Of a stretch of DNA of 64,000 nt, positions 45,077 through 54,106 are shown piece by piece (position 1 is the first letter of the stretch; the number at the start of each line of letters is the position of its first letter). The stretch is from Saonia flava (lineage in GTDB: Bacteria > Bacteroidota > Bacteroidia > Flavobacteriales > Flavobacteriaceae), in the NCBI RefSeq assembly GCF_011927795.1, contig NZ_JAATJJ010000001.1, forward strand, positions 1,613,062 through 1,677,061, read 5' to 3'. The translations under genes and the position numbers were made by a program. Below the pieces are notes generated by a model, which was not told the DNA's origin, made no database searches, and was given only the letters and a program-made list of their open reading frames with translations.

Positions 45077-45535
45077 ATGCCCATCCTCAAAAAGTTTTTA
45101 AAAAAGAAAAACTACATTAGAATTCCTTTGACACTAACCGCCACCAATCATTTTGAAATAGAAGCAAAAATAAATGGCGTAACTGGGAGGTTCATTTTGG
45201 ACACAGGAGCGTCCAACACCTGTGTGGGATTAGATAAGCTAAAATTCTTCAATTTAAGCTCCAAGGAATCAAAAGTAAAAGCTGCCGGAGCTGGGGCAAC
45301 AGATATGGAAACACAAATATCTACCAAAAATCTTATTGAAATTGGCAAATGGAACAAGAAGAAATTAAAAATTGTTCTTTTTGATTTGGTTCATGTAAAT
45401 ACTGCACTTACAACCCACAATGCATTACCAGTTGACGGTATTATAGGTGCCGATGTTCTAAAAAAAGGAAAGGCCATTATTGATTATGGCAAATGTCATG
45501 TATATCTAAAACAAAAAAGCCCTAGGAAAACCTAG
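45077..45535 (+). CDS. Retropepsin-like aspartic protease (clan AA)
   Basis: 152 aa. The active-site motif FILDTGASNTCV (Asp at about 42) lies in the position expected for a clan AA half-protease, followed by GIIGADVLKKGKAIIDY, the psi-loop segment, near the C-terminus. No signal peptide is seen, although the N-terminus is strongly basic. Such proteins work as dimers, each unit giving one Asp. A terminator overlaps the 3' end of the gene. Confidence 0.87.
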   Translation: MPILKKFLKKKNYIRIPLTLTATNHFEIEAKINGVTGRFILDTGASNTCVGLDKLKFFNLSSKESKVKAAGAGATDMETQISTKNLIEIGKWNKKKLKIVLFDLVHVNTALTTHNALPVDGIIGADVLKKGKAIIDYGKCHVYLKQKSPRKT

Positions 45536-45542
45536 AGCTTTT
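45515..45542. terminator. Bidirectional terminator overlapping the end of the protease gene
   Basis: Stem AAAAGCCCTAGG (45515-45526) with CCTAGAGCTTTT (45531-45542), one mismatch, loop AAAA. It starts before the stop codon of the protease gene (ends 45535), so its stem is partly coding, and it also suits the convergent sucB transcript. Confidence 0.8.
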
Positions 45543-45563
45543 TATAATTTGTCTTTTTAAGCC

Positions 45564-46772
45564 TTAAAGTTCCAAGGCCTTTTTAACTTCATTATCCATT
45601 AATAGTTCTATTGGATTTTCCAAGGCCTCTTTTACAGCCACTAAAAATCCTACAGATTCTTTTCCGTCAATAATTCTATGGTCATAGGAAAGTGCTACAT
45701 ACATAATGGGTGCAATTACAATTTCCCCATTTCGTACGATAGGTCTTTCTACTATGTTGTGCATCCCTAAAATAGCACTTTGCGGAGGGTTAATAATTGG
45801 GGTTGACAACATAGATCCAAACACACCACCATTAGTGATCGTAAAAGTTCCCCCTGTCATTTCATCCACGGTAATTTCTCCTTCTCTAGCTCGTATTGCC
45901 AAGCGCTTTACTTCAGCTTCCACACCTCTAAAAGATAAATCCTCAGCATTTCTAATAACAGGCACCATTAATCCTTTAGGGCCAGATACAGCTATACTAA
46001 TATCAGAAAAATCAAAGGTTATCATTTCCTTTCCATCTATCATGGAATTTACTGATGGGTATATTCCCAAAGCCCTTACAACAGCTTTGGTGAAAAACGA
46101 CATAAACCCTAAACTTACCCCATGCTTTTCTTTGAATTTTTCTTTATACTGTTTTCTCAATTCAAAAATGGGCGACATATCCACTTCGTTAAAAGTGGTC
46201 AACATAGCCGTTTCATTTTTAACCGATACCAGACGTTCTGCCACTTTCCTACGTAACATGGAAAGTTTGGAACGGGTCTCACCTCGTGCACTACCAGTAA
46301 GTGACCCCATAGAAGGCACTGCTTTTACAGCGTCATCCTTGGTTACACGACCATCCCTTCCTGTTCCAACAATAGTTGAAGAATCCATTCCTTTCTCTGC
46401 CAATATTTTTTTAGCGGCGGGAGAAGCAGTGCCAGTGGCATATGTTTGAGATTTGGCTTCAACAGGTTTTGGAACTTCCGGTTTTACTTCTTCTTTCTTC
46501 TCCTCTTTAGGTGCGGTTGCCCCTTCCGGCTTTTCTGCACTTGTATCAATTAGGCACACAACAGCCCCTACAGCAACTGCATCTCCTTCTTCAGCTTTTA
46601 AAGTAATTACTCCACTTTCTTCTGCTGGAAGCTCCAAAGTTGCTTTGTCTGAGTCAACCTCGGCAATGGCCTGGTCCTTCTCTACATAATCCCCATCTTC
46701 TACCAACCAAGTTGCTATCTCTACTTCCGTAATTGATTCTCCCGGAGAGGGAACCTTCATTTCTAAAATCAT
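45564..46772 (-). CDS. sucB: 2-oxoglutarate dehydrogenase E2 (dihydrolipoamide succinyltransferase)
   Basis: 402 aa. An N-terminal lipoyl domain (about 1-77) has the lipoylated lysine in [10 protein letters not shown]. An Ala/Pro/Lys-rich linker follows, then an E3-binding domain ([31 protein letters not shown], about 116-150) and the catalytic acyltransferase domain, with the trimer active-site motif [10 protein letters not shown] near the C-terminus. Transfers succinyl groups to CoA in the TCA cycle. It is 29 nt downstream of sucA in one operon. The E3 gene is not in the window. Confidence 0.97.
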   Translation of the reverse strand: MILEMKVPSPGESITEVEIATWLVEDGDYVEKDQAIAEVDSDKATLELPAEESGVITLKAEEGDAVAVGAVVCLIDTSAEKPEGATAPKEEKKEEVKPEVPKPVEAKSQTYATGTASPAAKKILAEKGMDSSTIVGTGRDGRVTKDDAVKAVPSMGSLTGSARGETRSKLSMLRRKVAERLVSVKNETAMLTTFNEVDMSPIFELRKQYKEKFKEKHGVSLGFMSFFTKAVVRALGIYPSVNSMIDGKEMITFDFSDISIAVSGPKGLMVPVIRNAEDLSFRGVEAEVKRLAIRAREGEITVDEMTGGTFTITNGGVFGSMLSTPIINPPQSAILGMHNIVERPIVRNGEIVIAPIMYVALSYDHRIIDGKESVGFLVAVKEALENPIELLMDNEVKKALEL

Positions 46773-46801
46773 TCTTTAGATTTTTATAATAACTAATTTA
46801 T

Positions 46802-49552
46802 TTAAACAGTATCAAAAACATTATTGATTACTGCTCTTTGTCTCTTTTTGTCCCTTGCACTGGAACCTGGCGCAGGAACCGATGCATATTCTCTTGCCGC
46901 AACTTCCAACTTCACCAATTCAAAACGTTGAAGCATAAAACTCCAAGCCCCCATATTTTTAGGCTCTTCTTGGGCCCAAACATATTTTTCCACATTTGGG
47001 TACTTGTTGATGACTTCTTGCAACTTATCGTAATGCAAAGGAAATAACTGTTCTATTCTCACAAGAGCAACATCATTTCTTTCCAAATCCTCCCTTTCTT
47101 CCAACAAATCATAATAGAACTTTCCTGTACAGAAAACCAGTTTTTTAACTTCTTTAGGTGCAATGTTATCATCTATAACCTCTTCAAACTTACCGGTTGC
47201 CAAATCTTTTAAAGATGAAACAGCCTTGGCATGCCTTAATAAACTTTTTGGTGTAAAAACAATCAAGGGTTTTCTAAAATTTCGTTTCATTTGTCTTCTC
47301 AACAAATGAAACATATTGGCAGGCGTGGTACAGTCTGCAACAATCATATTGTCTCTTCCGCACAATTGCAAATACCGCTCTATACGTGCAGATGAATGTT
47401 CTGAACCCTGTCCCTCATATCCATGTGGCAAAAGAACAACAATTCCATTCTGCATTTTCCATTTATCCTCTGCAGCGGAAAGATATTGGTCAAAAATAAT
47501 TTGGGCTCCGTTACTAAAATCTCCAAATTGGGCTTCCCAAATTGTTAATGTATTGGGGTTCGCCATTGCATAACCATAATCAAAACCCAGAACACCATAT
47601 TCTGACAATAAAGAATTATAAATATACATTTCCCCTTTATTGGCAGGATTCATATTTAAAAGATTGATACGCTCCTCGGAAATTTCATCTCTCAAAATAG
47701 CATGGCGATGGCTAAATGTCCCACGTTCCACATCTTGCCCAGAAATTCTAACATTAAAGCCTTCTTCCAACAAACTTCCATAGGCCAATGTTTCTGCCAT
47801 GCCCCAATCTAAAATATCGGTTTCAAAAACCATTTTGGCTCGTCCATCCAAAATTCGTTCCGCCTTGCGAACAAATTTCACTCCTTCTGGCACAGTGGAT
47901 ATAACTTTCGCTATATTTTTTAAGTGCTCTTTTGGATAAGAACTATCAACAGCTAGCAGCATGCCTTCCAAACCCTGGCGCTCAAAATCCGTCCATCGCT
48001 CCTGCATAAACTCACGTACTCGTGAAGAATCAGATTTTTTGGATTTTGCATATTCCCTTTCCAAAACCGCCTTAAAATCCTCAACTATTTTTTTAGAATA
48101 CGCTTCATCAATAGCACCCTCAGCAATTAATTTATCTGTATAAATTTTTAGGGGATTTGGATGTTTAGCTATGGCTTTATATAATTTTGGTTGGGTAAAC
48201 CTAGGCTCATCCCCTTCATTATGACCATACTTTCTATAACCCAATAAATCAATGAAAATATCCCTTTTAAATCGCATTCTGTAATCCACGGCCATTTCAA
48301 TAGCATGAACAACGGCCTCCACATCATCTGCATTTACATGTAAGACTGGTGATAATGTTACTTTTCCAACATCAGTACAATACGTACTGGAACGTGCATC
48401 CAAATAATTGGTAGTAAACCCTATTTGATTATTTACAACAATGTGAATGGTTCCTCCTGTTTTATACCCGTTCAATCGGCTCATCTGAACAACCTCATAG
48501 GCAATTCCCTGCCCAGCAATTGCAGCATCACCATGAACAACAATTGGCAAAATCTGTGAATCATCGCCATTGTAATCATTATCAATTTTCGCTCTGGTAA
48601 TTCCCTCAACAACCGGCGCAACTGTTTCCAAATGTGATGGATTCGGCACCAAATTCATTTTAATGGCACGACCATTTTGATATGTTTTATCGAGTGTAAA
48701 ACCAAGATGATACTTTACATCCCCATCAATATTTTCCTCTTCAAAATCCTTTCCTTCAAACTCACTAAAAAGCTCGTGCAATGGTTTTCTGAAAATATTC
48801 ACCAAAGTACTCAACCTTCCTCTATGCGCCATTCCCAGAACACATTCCTTTACATCATAGTCTATTACAGAATTAAACAATGCCACACTAATAGCAGGAA
48901 TTAAGGACTCCCCACCCTCTAAAGAAAATCGTTTTTGACCAACGTACTTGGTCTGCAAAAAGCTTTCAAAAGTTACTGCTTGATTAAGTTTAGAAAGTAT
49001 GTACTTTTTAGAATCTGCGGAATACTCAGGATGGTTGTTGTTCTTATGTAATCGCTGTTGCCACCAATTAACAATTTCCGGTTTTCTGATATACATATAT
49101 TCCACTCCAATGGAATCACAATACACCTGATTAAGATGATCTATAATATTGCTCAATGTGTTGGGGCCAATCCCAATAATTTCCCCTGCATTAAAAACGG
49201 TTCCCATATCTTCTTGGGACAGGCCAAAGTTTTCAATTTCCAAGCTTGGAACATACTTACGTCTTTCCCTTACCGGATTGGTCCGGGTAAATAAATGCCC
49301 TCTACTTCTATAGCCATTTATTAACTTAACAACTTGAAATTCCTTTTGAACCGATTCTGGAACGGCAATATTTTGCCCATTTGCCTGAGAAGGAATATCC
49401 AATTCGTCCAAAGATGTTTCCAAACCAAAATCATATCCCTGAAAAAATGCGCGCCAACTAGGCTCTACACTATCCGGGTCTGTTAAATACTTGTCATATA
49501 ATTCTGCGAAAAAGGAAGTATGCGCAGCATTTAAGAAGGAATATTTATCCAT
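46802..49552 (-). CDS. sucA: 2-oxoglutarate dehydrogenase E1 component
   Basis: 916 aa. The N-terminal arm with FFAELYDKYLTDPDSVEPSW is the E1o-specific peripheral segment. Thiamine diphosphate and catalytic regions include AHRGRLSTLVNIFRKP, HGDAAIAGQGIAYEVVQMS and RKYGHNEGDEPRFTQP, and the C-terminal half has GQDVERGTFSHRHA and LPHGYEGQGSEHSSARIERYL. It decarboxylates 2-oxoglutarate and passes the succinyl group to the lipoyl arm of SucB. It is first in the sucA-sucB operon and diverges from a barrel pseudogene. Confidence 0.98.
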   Translation of the reverse strand: MDKYSFLNAAHTSFFAELYDKYLTDPDSVEPSWRAFFQGYDFGLETSLDELDIPSQANGQNIAVPESVQKEFQVVKLINGYRSRGHLFTRTNPVRERRKYVPSLEIENFGLSQEDMGTVFNAGEIIGIGPNTLSNIIDHLNQVYCDSIGVEYMYIRKPEIVNWWQQRLHKNNNHPEYSADSKKYILSKLNQAVTFESFLQTKYVGQKRFSLEGGESLIPAISVALFNSVIDYDVKECVLGMAHRGRLSTLVNIFRKPLHELFSEFEGKDFEEENIDGDVKYHLGFTLDKTYQNGRAIKMNLVPNPSHLETVAPVVEGITRAKIDNDYNGDDSQILPIVVHGDAAIAGQGIAYEVVQMSRLNGYKTGGTIHIVVNNQIGFTTNYLDARSSTYCTDVGKVTLSPVLHVNADDVEAVVHAIEMAVDYRMRFKRDIFIDLLGYRKYGHNEGDEPRFTQPKLYKAIAKHPNPLKIYTDKLIAEGAIDEAYSKKIVEDFKAVLEREYAKSKKSDSSRVREFMQERWTDFERQGLEGMLLAVDSSYPKEHLKNIAKVISTVPEGVKFVRKAERILDGRAKMVFETDILDWGMAETLAYGSLLEEGFNVRISGQDVERGTFSHRHAILRDEISEERINLLNMNPANKGEMYIYNSLLSEYGVLGFDYGYAMANPNTLTIWEAQFGDFSNGAQIIFDQYLSAAEDKWKMQNGIVVLLPHGYEGQGSEHSSARIERYLQLCGRDNMIVADCTTPANMFHLLRRQMKRNFRKPLIVFTPKSLLRHAKAVSSLKDLATGKFEEVIDDNIAPKEVKKLVFCTGKFYYDLLEEREDLERNDVALVRIEQLFPLHYDKLQEVINKYPNVEKYVWAQEEPKNMGAWSFMLQRFELVKLEVAAREYASVPAPGSSARDKKRQRAVINNVFDTV

Positions 49553-49587
49553 GAACTACTATATCGGTCAATTGAACAAAATTTCAT

Positions 49588-49595
49588 CAAAAATA
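49588..49595 (-). promoter_or_regulatory. -7 element upstream of sucA
   Basis: On the minus strand TATTTTTG, 35 nt before the ATG at 49552. A TTG at the -33 distance is not clear. Confidence 0.4.
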
Positions 49596-49653
49596 CAACT
49601 TTTAGACTTTCTAAGTGTATCTTAGAAGCCATTAATGGATAAAATTAACGATA

Positions 49654-50175
49654 ATGTTCAGATTCTTATCAAACAATCACAAACCCTTCGTTTTAAGTCT
49701 TTTTTTTACATTCATTGGTACCCTTGGGAGTGCCCAAAGCGGTAATTTTTGGGAGAAAGTCCATTATGGAGGTGGTTTAGGTCTTGGTTTTGGAAATAAT
49801 ACGTTTAATCTGAGTGTATCTCCCAGTGCTATTTATCAAGCAAATGAGCAATTTGCTTATGGCGTAGGACTCAACTATACTTACTATAAATTCCAAAATT
49901 TTAAAATGCAGGCTGGCGGAGCAAGTCTTTTGTCACTTTACAACCCCATAAGACCCATACAATTATCTGCTGAATTTGAACAATTGTTGGTTAATAGAAA
50001 GTTTGAAGTCTCAAACGGAACTAATTCTGAAACTTACTGGTCTCCAGCACTTTTTTTAGGAGCAGGATATTCCAGTTGAAATGTAACGGTCGGTTTAAAA
50101 TATGATGTTTTGTATAACGAAGAAAAAAGTATTTATGCTGACGCACTGATCCCCTTTGTTAGGGTCTATTTTTAG
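49654..50175 (+). pseudogene. Outer-membrane beta-barrel gene interrupted by an in-frame TGA
   Basis: The frame opens with a signal peptide (FVLSLFFTFIGTLGSAQ) and beta strands (VHYGGGLGLGFGNNTFNLSVSPSAIYQ), then meets TGA at 50077-50079 after GYSS (141 codons). The same frame continues for 31 codons as NVTVGLKYDVLYN...ALIPFVRVYF and stops with TAG at 50173-50175. That tail ends in phenylalanine, the C-terminal signature of barrel proteins, so the TGA looks like one point mutation (GGA, CGA or AGA to TGA) in a gene of about 173 codons. Homologues, often mislabelled 2-oxoglutarate decarboxylase, sit beside sucA in flavobacteria as I recall. Read-through or a sequencing error remain possible. 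Confidence 0.8.
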
Positions 50176-50528
50176 GAGGTATATTTGGATTTGTACCATA
50201 CTTTTTGAAATTCTCTTTTTAAGATTAAAAAAGTGATTTCTTCCGAAACATCCACCGCATCTATAGATGTGATTTTTTTTACCGTTTTTTCAGAGACATC
50301 AATTACATATAAAAGATTAAGGTATTCTGTGAATTTTTCCAGAATTAAATAATATACCTTTTCGTGCAGTAATGTTTTCAATCCCTTTGGATTGAATTCT
50401 TTAGAAAAATCAACTTGTATGTTTGCCAGCTGAAAATCCTTGTTTAACTGGTCTATAAGTTTTTCATATAGATGTTCATTCTTTGAAGCTTTTAGCAATT
50501 CAAGGCTATTAGAAAAATCCAGTTTCAT
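50172..50528 (-). CDS. Hypothetical cytoplasmic protein
   Basis: 118 aa, family not recognised. No signal peptide, no membrane helix and no cysteine. The sequence is a mix of charged helices (LLKASKNEHLYEKLIDQLNKDF, LHEKVYYLILEKFTEYLNLLY) and a short beta/helix end. Its stop overlaps the last codon of the convergent barrel pseudogene by 4 nt. It is the last gene after aminotransferase-galE-amidohydrolase, 33 nt downstream. Confidence 0.6.
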   Translation of the reverse strand: MKLDFSNSLELLKASKNEHLYEKLIDQLNKDFQLANIQVDFSKEFNPKGLKTLLHEKVYYLILEKFTEYLNLLYVIDVSEKTVKKITSIDAVDVSEEITFLILKREFQKVWYKSKYTS

Positions 50529-50561
50529 AAACTATTTACGAGCAAATTCAGGAAATTGATT

Positions 50562-51839
50562 TTACAGGTTTTTGTATACTTTCCCTTCTTTCATCACAAA
50601 AACAACATTTTCCAATGTAGAAGCATTTTCAAGGGGGTTATCTTCTACGGCAATAATATCTGCCAAAAAACCTTCTTTTAATTGACCCAATTCTTTTTCC
50701 ATTTCCAAAAGTGTGGCATTGATTAATGTAGCCATCTTTAGTGATTCTTTCAAAGGTATTCCAGATTCCAATAAATAACCAAACTCAATAGCATTTGTCC
50801 CATGTGGAAACACACCGGCATCCGTTCCAAAGCCCATGGGAACACCCTTTTTATAGGCTTTTGCCATTGTTGCTTGGTGAATTGGCCCAATCTCTAAAGC
50901 TTTCCTTGCTACCACAGGGGGGAAAAAACCTGGCACTTTGGCCTTTTCCGCCACTTGCCTTCCAGCACTTATAGTTGGGATCAAATAGCAATTATGTTCA
51001 ATCATTAAATCCATGGTTTCCTCACTCATAAAAGAACCATGTTCAATCGTATTAACACCACCAAGAACTGCCAATTTCATTCCTTCATCTCCATGAGCAT
51101 GCGCAGCAACGGTAAAACCATAGTTCTTTGCCGTACTTGTAACAGCCTTAATTTCTTCTAGAGTAAATTGTGGGTTATGACCACTTTTGGCCACACTCAT
51201 AACACCTCCCGTAGCCGTTATTTTAATTAAATCTGCCCCATTTTTATAACGCTGTCGCACTGCCTTTTTTGCATCCTCGGGAGAATTCACCACTCCCTCT
51301 TTGGGACCTGGGTCACCCATTAAATCTTTCTTCATACCATTTGTGGGGTCTGCATGACCACCGGTAGTGGCCAATGATTTTCCTGATGTAAAAATGCGCG
51401 GCCCATCCACTACACCCCTATTAATGGCATTCCTCAAAGCAATATTAACTCCGGAGCCACCCAAATCCCTAACTGTTGTAAACCCGGCCATTAAAGTCTT
51501 TTTGGCATTAAGAGCAGATTCAAAAGCAACATCAGCTTCATTATTGGTAAATCTCTTGATGTATGACTGCGGATTGAATTCCGATTCCATATGAACGTGC
51601 ATATCTATAAGACCTGGCAGTACCGTTTTAGTTTTCAAATCGATTACCTCATCAATATCTGAACCAGAAATATATCCACTTTGAATGCTCTTTATTTTAT
51701 TTCCAGAAACTACAATTGTTTTTTCTGCCAACTTTTTTCCAGAAACGACATCTATAATGCTCCCACAATGCAAATAAACATCTTGTCCACTCAACACAAT
51801 GGTAAAAAACAGTCCAATTACTACCAATAATTTTCTCAT
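50562..51839 (-). CDS. Secreted amidohydrolase family protein
   Basis: 425 aa with signal peptide (MRKLLVVIGLFFTIVLSGQ). The metal-dependent amidohydrolase motifs are present: PGLIDMHVHM (H-x-H), a carbamylatable lysine region GADLIKITATGG, TVAAHAHGDEG, TIEHGSFM and the aspartate in GFGTDAGVFPHG. The best fit is the imidazolonepropionase/prolidase-like branch, many of which cleave dipeptides such as Xaa-Pro; the substrate is not determined. It is 4 nt downstream of galE. Confidence 0.88.
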   Translation of the reverse strand: MRKLLVVIGLFFTIVLSGQDVYLHCGSIIDVVSGKKLAEKTIVVSGNKIKSIQSGYISGSDIDEVIDLKTKTVLPGLIDMHVHMESEFNPQSYIKRFTNNEADVAFESALNAKKTLMAGFTTVRDLGGSGVNIALRNAINRGVVDGPRIFTSGKSLATTGGHADPTNGMKKDLMGDPGPKEGVVNSPEDAKKAVRQRYKNGADLIKITATGGVMSVAKSGHNPQFTLEEIKAVTSTAKNYGFTVAAHAHGDEGMKLAVLGGVNTIEHGSFMSEETMDLMIEHNCYLIPTISAGRQVAEKAKVPGFFPPVVARKALEIGPIHQATMAKAYKKGVPMGFGTDAGVFPHGTNAIEFGYLLESGIPLKESLKMATLINATLLEMEKELGQLKEGFLADIIAVEDNPLENASTLENVVFVMKEGKVYKNL

Positions 51840-51843
51840 ACTA

Positions 51844-52860
51844 CTATTTTCTTATTTTTTGTTCCCAGTCCCAAGCAGATTTCATTGCTTCATCCAAAGT
51901 AGATTTAGCTTTCCAACCTAAAACTTCATTAGCCTTTGTAGTGTCCGCATATGCACTTATTACATCACCAGGTCTTCTGTCCACAATTTTGTAATTCAAT
52001 TTTTTATTCGAAACTTTCTCAAAACTATTCACCACTTCCAAAACCGAACTTCCTTTACCAGTTCCAAGGTTGAAAACTTCATAATTTTCTTTGTTCTTAT
52101 TCTCTAGAAGTCTTTGCAACGCAGCAACATGTGCCTTTGCCAAATCTACAACATGGATATAATCGCGAATACATGTACCATCCTGCGTTGGGTAATCATC
52201 TCCGAAAACCGAAAGCTGTTCTCTAAGTCCAACAGCAGTCTGAGTAATAAAAGGCACAAGATTCTGTGGCACCCCAATAGGCAGTTCTCCTATTTCCACA
52301 CTTGGATGGGCTCCCATAGGATTAAAATATCGAAGGGAAATCGCTTTAATTTTTGGTGTCACTTTACATGTATCCCTAATGATTTCTTCCCCTATTTGCT
52401 TTGTGTTTCCATATGGTGATTCAGCTGGTTTTACAGGCGCATCCTCTGTAATGGGCATTTTATCTGCTTGGCCATATACTGTACAAGAAGAGCTAAAAAT
52501 AAAATTGGAAGTTTTCAATTTTGACAACTCTTGAAGCAAGTAAACCAACGTGCCCAGGTTATTTTCATAATAAAGCAAAGGGTTTTCAACACTCTCGCCA
52601 ACGGCTTTTGAGGCAGCAAAATGTATCACACCTTCAATATCTTGATGCCTTTTAAAAAAATCTTGGACTTTGTCTTTTTCTCTTAAATCCAACTTTTCAA
52701 AAGTAGGAGCCTTCCCAGTAATGGCCATAATACCATCCAAAGACTTTTTTGAAGAGTTAGACAAATTATCAATAATAACAACTTCAAAGCCTTCATTTTG
52801 AAGTTCAACCACGGTATGGGAGCCAATAAAGCCTGCGCCTCCAGTTACAAGTATTTTCAT
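51844..52860 (-). CDS. galE: UDP-glucose 4-epimerase
   Basis: 338 aa short-chain dehydrogenase-type epimerase. The NAD-binding motif GGAGFIGSHTV is at 7-17, the catalytic Ser region is SSSCTVYG and the YxxxK motif is YGNTK. GTCIRDYIHVVDLAKAH and NLGTGKGSSVLEV are the GalE hallmarks. Interconverts UDP-glucose and UDP-galactose for surface polysaccharides and galactose use. Tightly packed with neighbours (3 and 4 nt gaps). Confidence 0.95.
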   Translation of the reverse strand: MKILVTGGAGFIGSHTVVELQNEGFEVVIIDNLSNSSKKSLDGIMAITGKAPTFEKLDLREKDKVQDFFKRHQDIEGVIHFAASKAVGESVENPLLYYENNLGTLVYLLQELSKLKTSNFIFSSSCTVYGQADKMPITEDAPVKPAESPYGNTKQIGEEIIRDTCKVTPKIKAISLRYFNPMGAHPSVEIGELPIGVPQNLVPFITQTAVGLREQLSVFGDDYPTQDGTCIRDYIHVVDLAKAHVAALQRLLENKNKENYEVFNLGTGKGSSVLEVVNSFEKVSNKKLNYKIVDRRPGDVISAYADTTKANEVLGWKAKSTLDEAMKSAWDWEQKIRK

Positions 52861-52863
52861 CCT

Positions 52864-54012
52864 CTATTCAATAAATTTAATAATAGTTTCAGTAATATAG
52901 TCTATCTGCTCATTATCCAACTCTGTATGCATTGGCAATGAAATTACTTCCTTAACCAATTGATTGGTCACTTCAAAATCAACTTCATGATATCGCTCAT
53001 CCTTATAGGCTTTCTGACTGTGTAAAGGAATGGGATAATACACTCCACATGGAATTCCTTTTTCGTTTAAATGGTCTACAAGTGCATCCCTTTTTCCGTT
53101 CAAAACTCTTAATGTATATTGATGAAAGACATGACAATTACAATTACTTCCTTCAGCTGTACAACAACTGGCCAATTTTGGTGTCAAAATATTTGGTTGG
53201 CCTTCCAATGCCTTGGAATATTTCAATGCCGCTTCCCTTCTTTTTTTGTTGTATCCATTCAATCTTGGAAGTTTTGCCCTTAAAACAGCTGCCTGCATAG
53301 AATCCAACCTAGAATTCACCCCTACTACATCATGGTAATAGCGTTTGTACATTCCATGATTTACAATTCCTCTTATAACATGGGCCAAATCATCGTCATT
53401 GGTAAATATGGCACCCCCATCTCCGTAAGCCCCAAGATTTTTTGATGGAAAAAATGAAGTGGCAGAAACATGACCAATAGTGCCTGCTTTTTGTGGTTTT
53501 CCTTGATATGTACAGTCTGCACCAATGGCTTGTGCATTATCCTCAATAACATATACATTATGCTTTTGAGCTATTTGCATTACAGCATCCATATTTGCAC
53601 ATTGCCCAAACAGGTGGACAGGAACTATAGCTTTAGTCTTAGGCGTAATAGCCTTTTCAATAGCTTCTGTGTCTATATTAAAAGTATCTGGCTCAACATC
53701 AACCAAGACAGGTGTCAGTTGCAAAAGTGCAATTACCTCTACCGTTGCAGCAAATGTAAAATCCGACGTAATAACCTCGTCACCTGGTTTTAGGCCCAGT
53801 CCCATCATGGCTATTTGCAGGGCATCCGTACCATTGGCACAAGGGATTACATGCTTTACGCCCAAATAATCTTCTAACTCTTTTTGAAAGGATTGGACTT
53901 CTGGACCATTTATAAAGGCGGATGTTTCTAAAATTTGGGCAATGGATGAATTTATTTCTTCTTTTATGGATTGGTATTGACCGTTAAGGTCTACCATTTG
54001 AATTTTCCTCAT
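52864..54012 (-). CDS. DegT/DnrJ/EryC1/StrS-family sugar aminotransferase
   Basis: About 382 aa from the ATG at 54012-54010 (MRKIQMVDLNGQYQ); a longer frame opens at a TTG at 54033 but lacks support, and a -7 element lies in between. PLP-enzyme features: ANGTDALQIAM, DNAQAIGAD, and FFPSKNLGAYGDGG with the Schiff-base lysine. The C-terminal domain includes SCCTAEGSNCNCHVFHQYTL, a cluster of five cysteines (about 53128-53171). The product is probably an amino-sugar nucleotide for surface polysaccharide, in keeping with galE 3 nt downstream. Confidence 0.9.
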   Translation of the reverse strand: MRKIQMVDLNGQYQSIKEEINSSIAQILETSAFINGPEVQSFQKELEDYLGVKHVIPCANGTDALQIAMMGLGLKPGDEVITSDFTFAATVEVIALLQLTPVLVDVEPDTFNIDTEAIEKAITPKTKAIVPVHLFGQCANMDAVMQIAQKHNVYVIEDNAQAIGADCTYQGKPQKAGTIGHVSATSFFPSKNLGAYGDGGAIFTNDDDLAHVIRGIVNHGMYKRYYHDVVGVNSRLDSMQAAVLRAKLPRLNGYNKKRREAALKYSKALEGQPNILTPKLASCCTAEGSNCNCHVFHQYTLRVLNGKRDALVDHLNEKGIPCGVYYPIPLHSQKAYKDERYHEVDFEVTNQLVKEVISLPMHTELDNEQIDYITETIIKFIE

Positions 54013-54038
54013 TTTTAAGGGTTGTCTTAACAATTATA

Positions 54039-54046
54039 CAAAAATA
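54039..54046 (-). promoter_or_regulatory. -7 element upstream of the aminotransferase
   Basis: On the minus strand TATTTTTG, 27 nt before the ATG at 54012. The spacing rules out the upstream TTG codon (54033) as the start. Confidence 0.45.
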
Positions 54047-54106
54047 CGGAACCCATGCCAATGTATTTATGTAAAGAAGCTTAATTTAGCACTAAACAAT
54101 TCCAGA

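Noticed and set aside
45706-46449. Open frame of 247 codons on the plus strand inside sucB
   Set aside because: Antisense to a clear sucB with all domains; composition low in charged residues and rich in Ser/Pro/Ile, typical of a reverse-strand shadow.
50077-50079. TGA in the barrel gene as a selenocysteine codon
   Set aside because: No hairpin resembling a selenocysteine insertion element follows, the site is a barrel strand, and no selenocysteine machinery is in the window; a point mutation is simpler.
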